DNA of 64,000 bases from Streptomyces sp. NBC_01233 (GCF_035989305.1 NZ_CP108514.1:5808501-5872500); one strand, 5' to 3'. Counted from the first letter of the stretch, positions 34,816-43,928 are shown. Translations and numbers: made by a program. Notes: generated by a model not told the origin, from the sequence alone.

Positions 34816-35075
34816 GCGTCATCCTCCCTCAGGCTGTGCGTTCGCAGTCTGCCGCGCTGAGCCCCCGATGGCCATCGAGCCCACACTTTCCCGATGCGGT
34901 GTAAAAATGTGCACCTGACGCTACAGTTGGTAACGCACCGCTCACGCAAAGGGAGTTGAAGTGCATCGCCGCAGCATGCCTCGGGCCTCGGCGACGAGCC
35001 ACGCTCCCCGTCCCGCGTCAGCCATCCGTGCGCGTCGAACTCGCCGTAGCCACCTCAGACCTCAGGGAGTCCGCG
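34816..35075. promoter_or_regulatory. Divergent promoter region
   Basis: 260 bp between the XRE gene and the HATPase gene. It includes an AT-richer patch around 34900-34940 (GTGTAAAAATGTG, CTACAGTTGG) likely to hold the two promoters. No gene seen. Confidence 0.4.
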
Positions 35076-35573
35076 ATGTCCACCCACCCCTTCATCGCCT
35101 GTCCGGTGTCCCCGCCCGAGCCCGCCGGCGGTGAGCCGCCCGCGCTCGACACGCTCACGTGCAGCCTGACCATCCCCGGGGAGCCGCTCAGCGCCCAGAT
35201 CGCGCGGGTCGCCGTAGGGTCCGTCCTGCACGCGTACCGGCTCGATCCGCTCGCGCCCGCCGCCGCGCAAGTCACCGGCGAACTGGTCGCCGCGGCCTGG
35301 CGGTTGGACCCCGGGCGGGGCCTGTACCTGTCCGTCCGCTACCGGGACGACTCGCTCCGGCTGACCGTCTACGACGGCCACGCGCCCCACGCCCACCCCC
35401 GGCTGGCCGCCCACTGCGAGGCCCGGCGGCGGGCGGCGCTGCGGCTCATGGGTGCGGTGGTCCGGGAGTGCGGCGGGGCCTGGGGCTTCGGAGAGTCCCG
35501 CGAGCCCGGCGGCGGGACCCGGACCTGGGCGAGCCTGCCGAGGTCCGGGGCCGCTGCGTACCTCGCGGACTGA
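35076..35573 (+). CDS. HATPase-fold (anti-sigma-like) protein with degenerate N-box
   Basis: 165 residues from ATG at 35076 (AGGGAG upstream). The layout follows the short serine kinase/anti-sigma fold of Streptomyces: a helix pair, TGELVAAAWRL where the N-box should be, LRLTVYDGHAPHAHP as the G1 box and GGTRTWASLP at the end. The Asn that ligates Mg-ATP (usually ELVxNA) is replaced by Ala, so nucleotide binding may be weak or lost. Paired by position with the XRE/DUF397 genes. Confidence 0.75.
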   Translation: MSTHPFIACPVSPPEPAGGEPPALDTLTCSLTIPGEPLSAQIARVAVGSVLHAYRLDPLAPAAAQVTGELVAAAWRLDPGRGLYLSVRYRDDSLRLTVYDGHAPHAHPRLAAHCEARRRAALRLMGAVVRECGGAWGFGESREPGGGTRTWASLPRSGAAAYLAD

Positions 35574-35585
35574 CCGACAGGTCAT

Positions 35586-37003
35586 GTCCCCCTTCGTGGT
35601 GTAGCCGATCACTCGGTGGGCGCGTTGGTGGCGTTGGGTGGTGCGGGGGCGCTTTTAGGGAGCTCGGTGGGGTAGATCTCGTCCATGCTTCCCTCGGGCA
35701 GGTAGCGGCGGGGGAAGGCGATCCATTCGTCGTGCAGTTCGAAGAGCACGGCTGTGACCAGTCGCAGGAGGGCGTCGTCGTTGGGGAAGACCTGGACGAC
35801 GTCGGTGCGGCGCTTGATCTCGCGGTTGATCCGTTCGAGCGGGTTGGTGGACTGGATCTTCTTCCAGTGCCGTTCCGGGAAGGCCGCGAAGGCGGTCAGG
35901 TCGTCCTTGGCGTCCAGGAGCATCTGTTTGACCTTGGGGAACTGCTTGCCGAGCATCTCGGCGACGGTGTCGAGCTGGGTGCGGACCGCGTCCTGGGTGG
36001 GCTGGGCGAAGACTGTGCGGATGGTTGCGGCGACCATCTCGGTCGCCTCCTTCGGAATCACCGCGAAGACATTTCGCAGGAAATGAACACGGCATCTCTG
36101 CCACGCGGCGCCGAGCATGACCTTGCGGATCGCCTTGACCAGGCCGGAATGGCTGTCGGACAGGACCAGGCGGACCCCGGTCAGGCCGCGTTCGCGCAGG
36201 GAGCGCAGGAACTCGGCCCAGAACGCCTCGGTCTCGCTGTCGCCGACCATGACGCCCAGGACCTCGCGGCCGCCGTCCTCGGTGATCCCGGTGGCGACGA
36301 CCACGGCGCGAGAGACGATCTGGTGGTTCACGCGTGCCTTGCAGTAGGTGGCGTCCAGGTACATGTAGGGGAAGCGGGTGTGGTCCAGCGGCCGGGTGCG
36401 GAAGGCGGTCAGCGGCTCGTCCAGGTCCGCGCAGATCCGGGAGACCTCGCTCTTGGAGATCCCGGTGTCCGCGCCCAGGGCCTTGACCAAGTCGTCCACC
36501 GACCGGGTGGACACGCCATGGACGTAGGCCTCCACGATGACCGCGTACAGGGCCTGGTCGATCCGGCGCCGGCGCTCCAGCAGGCTGGGGAAGAAGCTTC
36601 CGGCGCGCAGTTTGGGGATGGCCAGCTCCAGGTCGCCGGCCTGGGTGGTGAGCGTCTTCTCGCGGTGCCCGTTGCGCAAGGCGGTACGGGCCTCGGTGTG
36701 CTCGTTCCAGCCGGCACCGATGTGGGCAGCGGCCTCGGCCTCGATCAGCTCCTGCAGCATCCGCTCGGCGATGCCGCGGACGAGTTCGAGTCCGTCTGCC
36801 GAGCGTAGTGACTCCAGCAGGCGTAATAGGTCAGACTGGGACAGGGCCACCTCGCACCTCCGTTGTTGAACTGGCCGTTCAATACGGAGAGTTGCATGGT
36901 GGCCCACCTCATGCGCAGAGAGCGCGAGCCCTCCGCGGGTGTGCGCCCGGCGAGCAAGCCCGCGCACACCTCACCCTTGATCGGCTACACCACGTGGCGG
37001 GAC
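35586..37003 (-). mobile_element. IS256-family insertion sequence
   Basis: About 1.42 kb bounded by imperfect inverted repeats of about 25 bp: left 35586-35611, right 36978-37003, sharing CGTGGTGTAGCCGATCA exactly. One transposase gene fills it, and its stop codon lies inside the left repeat. I see no 8-9 bp target duplication outside the ends. It lies between the HATPase gene and the first WXG-like locus. Confidence 0.85.
35609..36850 (-). CDS. IS256-family transposase
   Basis: 413 residues from GTG at 36850 with GGAGGTGC upstream. The Mutator/IS256 DDE residues are visible: D in MYLDATYCKARV, D in LVLSDSHSGLVKAI, the C-x2-H-like region WQRCRVHFLRNV, and E in NPLERINREIKRRTDVV. Length is normal and no frameshift is seen, so it is probably active or recently so. 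Confidence 0.95.
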   Translation of the reverse strand: MALSQSDLLRLLESLRSADGLELVRGIAERMLQELIEAEAAAHIGAGWNEHTEARTALRNGHREKTLTTQAGDLELAIPKLRAGSFFPSLLERRRRIDQALYAVIVEAYVHGVSTRSVDDLVKALGADTGISKSEVSRICADLDEPLTAFRTRPLDHTRFPYMYLDATYCKARVNHQIVSRAVVVATGITEDGGREVLGVMVGDSETEAFWAEFLRSLRERGLTGVRLVLSDSHSGLVKAIRKVMLGAAWQRCRVHFLRNVFAVIPKEATEMVAATIRTVFAQPTQDAVRTQLDTVAEMLGKQFPKVKQMLLDAKDDLTAFAAFPERHWKKIQSTNPLERINREIKRRTDVVQVFPNDDALLRLVTAVLFELHDEWIAFPRRYLPEGSMDEIYPTELPKSAPAPPNATNAPTE

Positions 37004-37128
37004 GCCATCGACCGACACGCGGTGGGCATCAAAAGGCCGTCAAGAAGACGGACGCTGACACCCATCCACCTGCGCCTTCGGCCAGAATCCGAAAGTTGTG
37101 CCAACGGGTCGGCAGGTGGGGGACGGGG

Positions 37129-37536
37129 ATGTCGTTCGACGAGGAATGGGCTGCCGCGAAGGTGGGTGTGCGGCTGAACCAGGTCCCCGCACCCGGCGGA
37201 GGTGGCGGGAGCGCCGACCTCAGCGTCAGCCGTGACGATCTGGGAGCCGTCGGCGGTGAGGCGTACCAGCTCCACAGCCGTCTGGCCAAGGACGGCCGCC
37301 ACGCCGACCGGACCACGGCCGACGCGGCCACCGCCCTCGTAGGCTCCCACTTCGAGACGGGGGCGGCTCTGCGGCAGGTGGGCGACACCTGGTCGCAGCA
37401 GGTCACCGCATTGCTGGCCGCCTGTGCGCAGATCTCCAACCACCTCGACTACTCGGCGGCGGCGCACCAGAAGGACGATGACGACATCGCCGGGGCGCTG
37501 ATGAGCGTCGCCGAACTCGACAAGCACTTCCGGTAG
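37129..37536 (+). CDS. Small helical WXG100-like protein, locus 1
   Basis: 135 residues from ATG at 37129. No signal peptide. The segment from about 40 is a helical hairpin (DLGAVGGEAYQLHSRLAKDG; GDTWSQQVTALLAACAQISN), about 100 residues long as in ESX substrates, although a strict W-x-G turn is absent. It is followed 2-11 bp later by a very large partner gene, the usual order for ESX-type small/large effector pairs. Function inferred from architecture only. Confidence 0.6.
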   Translation: MSFDEEWAAAKVGVRLNQVPAPGGGGGSADLSVSRDDLGAVGGEAYQLHSRLAKDGRHADRTTADAATALVGSHFETGAALRQVGDTWSQQVTALLAACAQISNHLDYSAAAHQKDDDDIAGALMSVAELDKHFR

Positions 37537-37547
37537 GTGTGGGGATC

Positions 37548-40025
37548 ATGACGCTCGGATACGACGATGTACTGCATGCCCCGCTCGGCAAGCTCAAGGA
37601 CGCGGCGACCGACTGGTCGCAGATGGTCGGCAAGCTGGAGGAACTCGCCCGCCTGGCCCGCGACGGGATGAAGGGCAAGGCGGACAAGGCGGACTGGGCG
37701 GGAGTCAACGCCACCGTCACCCAGCCCTTCATCGGCAAGACCGCCAAGGAGTTCGACGACGCGGCGAAGGCGGCCAAGGGTGTTCAGCAGATCCTTGAGC
37801 AGGGACACACCACTTTCGAAAAGGCCAAGGCCGACCTCAAGCGCATCGTCGACGAGGAGGCGCCGGCCCGCCAGGTGACGGTCGGCGCGAACGGCTCCGT
37901 ACGCGCGAGCAGCCCCATCTCGGACAGTGTCGGACGGACCGGCAGGCACGACCCGGACTACCAGGACCTGCTGCGCAAGGAGCTTTCCAACGTCAGCTAC
38001 ATCGCGAACCGGATCCGCGATGCCGTGGAGGACGCCAACGAAGCCGACCGGGACATCGCACGGACCCTACGGGCCAACCTGGGCGACGATGCGCACAACT
38101 TCAGTGCCCCCAAGTACGCCAGTACGGATGCCATGAACGCCGACCGGGCCGTCACTCTCGCACGCAAGGGCGACGGGATGACCGACCAGGAACTGAAGGA
38201 GCTCCAGCAGCTCCTCCACGAACACCGCGCGTCGCCGGAGTTCACGACCGCCTTCTACGAGGGGCTGGGCGCCAAGCCGAGCCTCGCCTTCTTCGCCGAC
38301 CTCACGATGAAGACCGAAGGCGACAGCAAGGTACGCACCGATTCCCTCAAGGCTCTCCAGCAGGACCTCGGCTTCTCCCTGGCCACGGCCACCGACCCGG
38401 ACAATCCGACGCACCTGTCGGAGAAGTGGCAGACCGACCTGCGCAAGGCCGGGGCCGGCACGATCGACGTCTACCCGTCCCGCAACGCCAGCTACAACCC
38501 GTACGGCTACCAGGTGCTCGGCAACATCCTGCGCTACGGCACGTACGACCACCGCTTCCTCACCCCGGTCGCCGAGCATGCGGCACAGCTCCAGGCCGGC
38601 AACCCCGGCATCTGGAAGCACATGCCCCGGAACCAGCCGTACATCGGCATCAACCTGAACCCCGCCGGCACGGACGGCAGCTCCGGCTTCAACGCCATGA
38701 CCGGCATCCTGGAGGCGTTGGGGCATAGCCCGGAGGCATCGCAGGACTTCTTCGACGGGAAGATGACCCCGTACTCCCACGATGGTCAGAAGATGGACCG
38801 GGCGTACTTCGACCGCGAGTACAAGGGCGGTTTCAGCTACAGCCACCTCGTCGAGTTCAACCTCAGGGAGACGAGTGACGGCATCCTCCTCGAAGGGCTG
38901 CAGGGTCCGAAGGGGAAGACCGTCTACCCGGACTACTTCGAGATGCTCACCGACAAGGACCAGTGGTTCGACGACCGCTCGGCGACGCACCCGAAGATCG
39001 GCGACGAGGATGCCCAGGAGGCCTGGAAGAAGGCCGCCGAGAAGGCGACGGCGGCCGGCCCGGACGCACTCGGCCACGCCCTGGAGTCGGCGGTCTCGGG
39101 CCGCGCGTACGACGACGTCCGTACGGACGTGAAGCCGCTGCCTCACTCGGAGGAGCAGGCGAACCTCATGCACCGGGTGGTGGAGAAGTTCGGCGGCCCG
39201 GGCAACGACCTCATCTCGGTCACCGGCGAGGACGACAAGAAGAAGTCCGGCGTCTTCATGCCGATGCGGGACAGCCTAGGGAACATGACGGCCGAGTACA
39301 TGCGGGACTTCCAGAAGGCGATGGGGGCATCCCGCATCGAGACCTTCGGCGCGGACGCTGGCCTGACCGACCTGAGCGGCTCCGCGATCCCGAACTTCCT
39401 CGGCAGCGTCGCAAAGGACCCGGAGGCCTACGGCGCGATCATCAACGCGCAGCAAGCCACGACAGCCGGACTCTTGGGCGATGTGGCGAAGGACTACGGA
39501 GAGGGCGGTCCACAGCGCGAACTCGGCGACGCCCGCCATGAGGTGGCCACTTTCACTGCGCCCGGCGCCACCATCTCAGGCATTGTCTCCGAAGCCCGCG
39601 CGGAAGCCGTCTTCACCGACAAGACGGCCGGGGACAGCGAGTTCAACCAGGGCCTCCAGGACGGTACCAAGTGGATCGAGCGTGGCTTCGGGTTGGCGAC
39701 CAAGCCTCTTGAGGCATCGGTCGTGGGTGCCCCGGTCGCCTGGGTGATCGAAGACGTCAAGGAGAGCGTCACCAAGCACTACGAACAGGACAGCGCTGCG
39801 GCGGCCGAGGAGAAAGCCAACAGTCTCCTGGAGCAGCGACGCGAAGCCACCGCCCGCGCCGCCGAAGAGGCCGCGATCGCTGGAGCCAAGCAGGCCGGTT
39901 TGTCCGAGGAAGAACAGAAGAAGTTCGGCGACGACGCATACAAGTCGGTGACAGGCGGATACGAGCACGGCAGGTCGACTCACAGCGGGTATCAGCCGCC
40001 GCCTTCCAAGGGTGGAGACAAGTGA
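37548..40025 (+). CDS. Large WXG/LXG-like effector-type protein (DUF6571-like)
   Basis: About 825 residues from ATG at 37548; a GTG at 37539 is an alternative. The N-terminus (about 1-120) is helical like a WXG100 domain (KLKDAATDWSQMVGKLEELA). The centre has no recognised enzyme motif; the C-terminal about 100 residues are charged helices (DVKESVTKHYEQD, KANSLLEQRREATARAAEEA). Streptomyces proteins of this form are annotated as DUF6571, which I assign tentatively. It overlaps the following membrane protein by ATGA-type coupling. A partial second copy of its 3' end follows at 40787. Confidence 0.65.
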   Translation: MTLGYDDVLHAPLGKLKDAATDWSQMVGKLEELARLARDGMKGKADKADWAGVNATVTQPFIGKTAKEFDDAAKAAKGVQQILEQGHTTFEKAKADLKRIVDEEAPARQVTVGANGSVRASSPISDSVGRTGRHDPDYQDLLRKELSNVSYIANRIRDAVEDANEADRDIARTLRANLGDDAHNFSAPKYASTDAMNADRAVTLARKGDGMTDQELKELQQLLHEHRASPEFTTAFYEGLGAKPSLAFFADLTMKTEGDSKVRTDSLKALQQDLGFSLATATDPDNPTHLSEKWQTDLRKAGAGTIDVYPSRNASYNPYGYQVLGNILRYGTYDHRFLTPVAEHAAQLQAGNPGIWKHMPRNQPYIGINLNPAGTDGSSGFNAMTGILEALGHSPEASQDFFDGKMTPYSHDGQKMDRAYFDREYKGGFSYSHLVEFNLRETSDGILLEGLQGPKGKTVYPDYFEMLTDKDQWFDDRSATHPKIGDEDAQEAWKKAAEKATAAGPDALGHALESAVSGRAYDDVRTDVKPLPHSEEQANLMHRVVEKFGGPGNDLISVTGEDDKKKSGVFMPMRDSLGNMTAEYMRDFQKAMGASRIETFGADAGLTDLSGSAIPNFLGSVAKDPEAYGAIINAQQATTAGLLGDVAKDYGEGGPQRELGDARHEVATFTAPGATISGIVSEARAEAVFTDKTAGDSEFNQGLQDGTKWIERGFGLATKPLEASVVGAPVAWVIEDVKESVTKHYEQDSAAAAEEKANSLLEQRREATARAAEEAAIAGAKQAGLSEEEQKKFGDDAYKSVTGGYEHGRSTHSGYQPPPSKGGDK

Positions 40026-40645
40026 TGCCTTCGCGCCACGGATACCGGGCCCGCCTCATCGTGGCTGCGGGAGCCGCGTTGGTCCTGATCGCGGCCGGGA
40101 CCTGGTGGTGGGCGAACAGAGTTCCCATGGTCCGGGTTCCGGACCGGGCATGCGGTGGTGCCCTCTCCGGGAATGCCGTCGCCGCGATCTTCCCCGAGAA
40201 GGGCGGGGAGTACCAGGAGAGGCTCTGGTCCACGTTCGATCCGGGCGGAAACGACTCCCTGAATATCTGGTGCTCTATGCGAGCAGCCGACAAGTCCGCT
40301 CTCGCCAGCTACACCTGGATTTCCCCGGGAGTGGCCGACGGGTTCGAAAACGGCACCCCCATCAAGCTGGGTGAGACGAAGGGTTACACGAGGCCCTTCA
40401 TCGCCAGACTCTTCGTTCCGTGTCTCAGCTCTGGACGCGAGAGGTATTCGTGGCTCATGGTCACAATCGAACGGTTCGCGAAGAATCCCAAGGACCCCGT
40501 CGAAGTCGACGACCAGCGCGACCCCGCTCCGATGGCCGAACTCGTAGCCGACGCCGCGCGCCACGTCACACAGCAGCTGAAGTGCGAAACTGCCTCAACG
40601 CTCCCCGCCGGCCCACCGGTCATCGGCGCGGACGTTGCCGGCTGA
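40025..40645 (+). CDS. Membrane-anchored partner of the large protein, locus 1
   Basis: 206 residues from ATG overlapping the previous stop. One N-terminal helix (LIVAAGAALVLIAAGTWWWA) then an exported domain with cysteines in RACGGALSG, IWCSM and FVPCLSS. Coupled translation suggests an immunity- or chaperone-like partner of the large protein. No domain recognised. Confidence 0.65.
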   Translation: MPSRHGYRARLIVAAGAALVLIAAGTWWWANRVPMVRVPDRACGGALSGNAVAAIFPEKGGEYQERLWSTFDPGGNDSLNIWCSMRAADKSALASYTWISPGVADGFENGTPIKLGETKGYTRPFIARLFVPCLSSGRERYSWLMVTIERFAKNPKDPVEVDDQRDPAPMAELVADAARHVTQQLKCETASTLPAGPPVIGADVAG

Positions 40646-40649
40646 CGAG

Positions 40650-40792
40650 TCGTCCAGCCGCGGTCGAGGATGATGTTGGTGTCGGTCATGGTGGTGGGCA
40701 TGTCTGCGGCAAGGAAGAGGGCTGCGGCGGCGACCTCGTCCGGGCGGCCGAGGAGGGTGCGGGGCAGGACGGCGTCAAGTGGACGGACCCGC
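40650..40792 (-). pseudogene. C-terminal fragment of a short-chain dehydrogenase/reductase
   Basis: On the minus strand about 45 codons read LLGRPDEVAAAALFLAADMP and TDTNIILDRGWT, the typical last helix and strand of an SDR enzyme. Nothing upstream of it belongs to an SDR. The fragment is wedged between the stop of the 40025 gene and the remnant of a duplicated effector gene. Confidence 0.7.
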
Positions 40793-41066
40793 GCCTTCGG
40801 CCTGGTGACCAAGCCGCTTGAAGCGTCCGTCGTGGGGGCTCTGGTTGCCTGGGTGATCGAGGACGTCAAGGAGAGTGTGACCAAGCACTATGAGCGTGAC
40901 AGCGCGGCGGATGTCGAGTCGAGCGTGAACAAAATCCTGGAAAACCAGCGGAAGCCCACCGCTGACGCTGCTTACGAGGCTCATGAGCGCGTCAAACGCG
41001 GATACGGGGACGGTCGCGACACGCAGAGCGGGTACCAGCCTCCTCAGCAGGAGAATGGGGAAAGCC
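40787..41066 (+). pseudogene. Duplicated 3' end of the large effector gene
   Basis: The frame FGLVTKPLEASVVGALVAWV, IEDVKESVTKHYERD and SGYQPPQQENG mirrors the C-terminus of the 37548 protein (FGLATKPLEASVVGAPVAWV, IEDVKESVTKHYEQD, SGYQPPPSKGG). Only about the last 90 codons are present, with an internal deletion, and the stop before the next gene has been lost. Confidence 0.75.
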
Positions 41067-41590
41067 ATGACCAAGGGGCTGGGGCGGCGTGGCCGCCCTG
41101 TCATGGCCATCTGCGCCGTGGCGCTCCTGTTGGCAGGTGGTGCCTGGTGGTGGGTGGAGAGAGTCCCGGCGGTCCAGGTGCCAGACCGGGTCTGTGGTGG
41201 CGTGCTCTCCGGGACGCCAGTCGCAGCGATCCTCCCGAAGAAGGGCGGGGAGTACGAAGGCACGTTCGTACAGCCCGTATACGATCCCGCGGAGCAGAAG
41301 TCGAAGAGCTTGTGCTCCATGATGGCTGCTGACCGGTCCATCTCGGCCACGTACTCGTGGACCACCTCGACATTGGCCTCGTCTGGCTACCTGGAGAAGA
41401 GGGGCACCCCCAGCGTTTGGGTGAGGCACCCGGATACACGGGTCCCCGAGAGGCGGCACTCCTCCTGGCCTGCTACAGCCCGTCGGATGTGCGATATCCC
41501 TGGCTCGAAGTCACCGTCACGCGTTACCGGGACCTGAACAGCGTGAAGCCCAAGGGAAAGCTCGAAGTCGACCCTCGCCCCCCGTCTCCC
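41067..41590 (+). pseudogene. Decayed second copy of the membrane-anchored partner
   Basis: From ATG 41067 the product matches the 40025 protein (VALLLAGGAWWWVERVPAVQ; RVCGGVLSG; ILPKKGGEY). Near 41405-41415, around a run of five C, homology jumps to the +1 frame (RLGEAPGYTGPREAALLLAC, PWLEVTVTRYRD). The original frame stops at 41537. The C-terminal third is missing. Confidence 0.72.
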
Positions 41591-41626
41591 CGCCGGGCCC
41601 CCGGTCGTGGGTGCGGGTGGGTCCGG

Positions 41627-41956
41627 CTAGCTGGTCGGAGTACGGGGAGTGCCGCGCCGGAGGCGGCCGCGGGAGGCCTCCACGATCGTTCCGAGGACGA
41701 GCGACTGGATCAGTACGCAGAGGACGAGCTCGGTGACGAAGAGCCACGTCTCGGGCTGGCCGTCCCCGGAATGGGCCAGCCCCATGAAGAGGACGAGCGG
41801 GAACGCGCACAGGGCGGGCAGCACCCATACGAAGCCAGGATCCGGGGCGAACAGCGTGACCGCCGTCGCGACGGCCACGGCGGCGCCGACGAGGCCCAGG
41901 TAGATCAGCGAAGCGGGGTTCGCGAAGGTGAGGCGGACGAGCGTGCGAGCGGTCAT
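41627..41956 (-). CDS. SCO4225-like membrane protein
   Basis: 109 residues from ATG at 41956 (GGGGAG upstream). Three transmembrane helices (ASLIYLGLVGAAVAVATAVT; FVWVLPALCAFPLVLFMGLA; FVTELVLCVLIQSLVLGTIV) with a short basic tail. The opening TARTLVRLTFANPASLIYLG is typical of the SCO4225 family of Streptomyces membrane proteins. Function unknown. Confidence 0.7.
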   Translation of the reverse strand: MTARTLVRLTFANPASLIYLGLVGAAVAVATAVTLFAPDPGFVWVLPALCAFPLVLFMGLAHSGDGQPETWLFVTELVLCVLIQSLVLGTIVEASRGRLRRGTPRTPTS

Positions 41957-42050
41957 CGGTGCTCCCCGGGGCGTGTGGACTCCCTCCATGGTCGGGAGGA
42001 TCCGCAGTCCTGTCGTGAGTACGCGTACCCAGGGCGTGCCCAGACCGGTG

Positions 42051-42089
42051 CTGCTGTCCGGCCCCTCCCCGGTCGGGGCCGGACAGCAG
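42051..42089 (-). terminator. Terminator of the AhpD-like gene
   Basis: A perfect 15-bp inverted repeat (CTGCTGTCCGGCCCC and its complement) with a 9-bp loop lies 19 bp after the stop at 42108 on the minus strand. Confidence 0.75.
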
Positions 42090-42107
42090 CGGCTCCGGTG
42101 CGGGAGG

Positions 42108-42581
42108 TCAGCCGAACTGGCCCGGCTGGTAGTCGCCCGCCGGCTGCTGGACGATCACGTTCATGCGGTTGTACGTGTTGATCAGCGCGATGAGGGAGAC
42201 CAGCGCGGCCAGCTGGTCCTCGTCGTAGTGCTTGGCGGCCTCGGCCCAGGCCTCGTCCGTGACGCCGCCCGCCGCGTCGGCGATGCGGGTGCCCTGCTCG
42301 GTCAGCTCCAGGGCCGCCCGCTCGGCGTCGGTGAACACCTTCGCCTCGCGCCAGGCCGCGACCAGGTTGAGCCGCACCGCGTCCTCCCCTGCGTGCGAGG
42401 CGTCCTTGAAGTGCATGTCGGTGCAGAATCCGCAGCCGTTGATCTGGCTGGCCCGGAGCTTCACCAGCTCCTGTGTGGCGTGCGGCAGGGCCGAGTCCGA
42501 GATGACCTTGCCCGCGGAGTTGATGTACCGGCCGAACTTGGTCGCGACCGCGTTGCCGTAGAAGTTGAGACGCGCTTCCAT
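42108..42581 (-). CDS. Carboxymuconolactone decarboxylase/AhpD-like peroxidase
   Basis: 157 residues from ATG at 42581. The AhpD core motif GCGFCTDMHFKDA (CxxC with following His) is intact, which supports thiol-dependent alkylhydroperoxidase activity rather than decarboxylation. The all-helical fold is complete. It is encoded just downstream of a TetR regulator on the same strand and may be a stress-response target. Confidence 0.88.
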   Translation of the reverse strand: MEARLNFYGNAVATKFGRYINSAGKVISDSALPHATQELVKLRASQINGCGFCTDMHFKDASHAGEDAVRLNLVAAWREAKVFTDAERAALELTEQGTRIADAAGGVTDEAWAEAAKHYDEDQLAALVSLIALINTYNRMNVIVQQPAGDYQPGQFG

Positions 42582-42675
42582 CGTGATCTCCTTGCCGTGC
42601 GGAGGATTACACAGCTCTGACGGAAATCGCGGCCCGGATGTGACAGCCCGACGGACCATGCGAGCGTGACCTGCG

Positions 42676-43203
42676 TCACTTGCCCAGGAGGAGCTCCGCG
42701 ATTTCCCGGGCCCGGTGGGCCGGCTCCGGGCCGGGGGTGAGGGTCGCCACCGTCGTCGCTCCCTCGGTCAGGATCAGGAGCCGGTCGGCGAGGGCCGGAT
42801 CGGCGGTCAGGCCGGCCAGCAGGGCGTGGAGTTCCGCCTTGTGGATGCGGACGATCTCCGGGGCCGCCGCGCCCAGTTCTCCGTACGCGTTGAGGAACGC
42901 GCAGCCCCGGAAGTCGGGCTCGGCGAACCAGTCCGCCAGCCAGTCGAAGACCGCGAGCACCCGCGCCCGCGGCTCCGCCGGGGCGAGGGCCGCGGTGCGC
43001 AGGGAGTCCAGCCACCGCCGGTCGCGGCGTTCCAGGTAGGCCGTGACCAGGGATTCCTTCGCGGGGAAGACCCGGTACAGGCGCTTGAGGGGGACCCCGG
43101 AGGCGGCGCGGATGCGGTCCATGCCGACGGCCTGGATGCCGTGCCGGTAGAACAGCTCCTCCGCGGCGTCCAGCAGTCGGGTCCGTGCCTCTTCGTCGTC
43201 CAT
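42676..43203 (-). CDS. TetR-family regulator
   Basis: 175 residues. The N-terminal helix-turn-helix (RTRLLDAAEELFYRHGIQAV; IRAASGVPLKRLYRVFPAKE) is followed by a ligand domain with one Cys (FRGCAFLNAYGELGA). It diverges from a SnoaL-like gene, with two palindromic GAGAAC...GTTCTC sites in the 97-bp gap, its likely operators. Confidence 0.9.
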   Translation of the reverse strand: MDDEEARTRLLDAAEELFYRHGIQAVGMDRIRAASGVPLKRLYRVFPAKESLVTAYLERRDRRWLDSLRTAALAPAEPRARVLAVFDWLADWFAEPDFRGCAFLNAYGELGAAAPEIVRIHKAELHALLAGLTADPALADRLLILTEGATTVATLTPGPEPAHRAREIAELLLGK

Positions 43204-43234
43204 GGGGGCAGGGTAGCCCGTTTCCCCTTGCGAT

Positions 43235-43274
43235 GAGAACGCCCGTTCTCATACGGTGGAGAACGATCGTTCTC
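43235..43274. promoter_or_regulatory. Two TetR operator palindromes
   Basis: GAGAACGCCCGTTCTC (43235-43250) and the perfect GAGAACGATCGTTCTC (43259-43274) lie 24 bp apart centre to centre, between the divergent TetR and SnoaL-like genes. A spacing of over two helical turns allows two dimers on one face. Confidence 0.82.
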
Positions 43275-43300
43275 GCCCGTCTCGCTTCGGAGGATCCGCC

Positions 43301-43711
43301 GTGACACGTCCGCCCCTGCCCCCTTTCACCGAAGAGTCCGCCCGCGCCAAGGTCCAGGCCGCCGAGGACGCCTGGAACAGCCGGGATCCCGAGCGCGTCG
43401 CCCTCGCGTACACGGAGGACTCGGTCTGGCGCAACCGCGACCGGTTCCTCACCGGGCGCGCCGAGATACGCGAGTTCCTCGCCGCGAAGTGGGAGCGCGA
43501 GCTCGACTACCGCCTCCGCAAGGAGCTTTGGGCCTTCACCGGCAACCGCATCTCGGTCCGCTTCGCGTACGAGTGGCACGACGGCGACGGCCGGTGGTTC
43601 CGCAGCCACGGCAACGAGCAGTGGGAGTTCGACGACGACGGCCTGATGAGGCGGCGCGAGGCGAGCATCAACGACGTGCCGATCAGCGCCGAGGACCGCC
43701 GCCTGTTCTGA
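43301..43711 (+). CDS. SnoaL/NTF2-like (DUF1348) protein
   Basis: 136 residues from GTG at 43301 with CGGAGGA upstream. The DUF1348 branch of the NTF2-like fold is clear: [40 protein letters not shown] and [20 protein letters not shown]. The pocket function is unknown; some members are ketosteroid isomerase-like. Probably repressed by the divergent TetR. Confidence 0.88.
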   Translation: MTRPPLPPFTEESARAKVQAAEDAWNSRDPERVALAYTEDSVWRNRDRFLTGRAEIREFLAAKWERELDYRLRKELWAFTGNRISVRFAYEWHDGDGRWFRSHGNEQWEFDDDGLMRRREASINDVPISAEDRRLF

Positions 43712-43928
43712 TCCGCCCACACCCCGGCGCCGGGCCCGGTGGGTGCTCCGGCTCAGGCGCCGGGCCTGGATCTGAGTACGCCCGACCCTTGCCCGCCCCG
43801 ACCCCGGCTGCTACGTCGGCGCAGGCCAATGCCCACATCGCCGCCCTCTGAACTTGCGTTCGACAGGTGGGTGTTGGTTTCGTACGAGGCGTAGGCGCGG
43901 GGAGCGCCTCGGAGGGGCGACACAGCAC

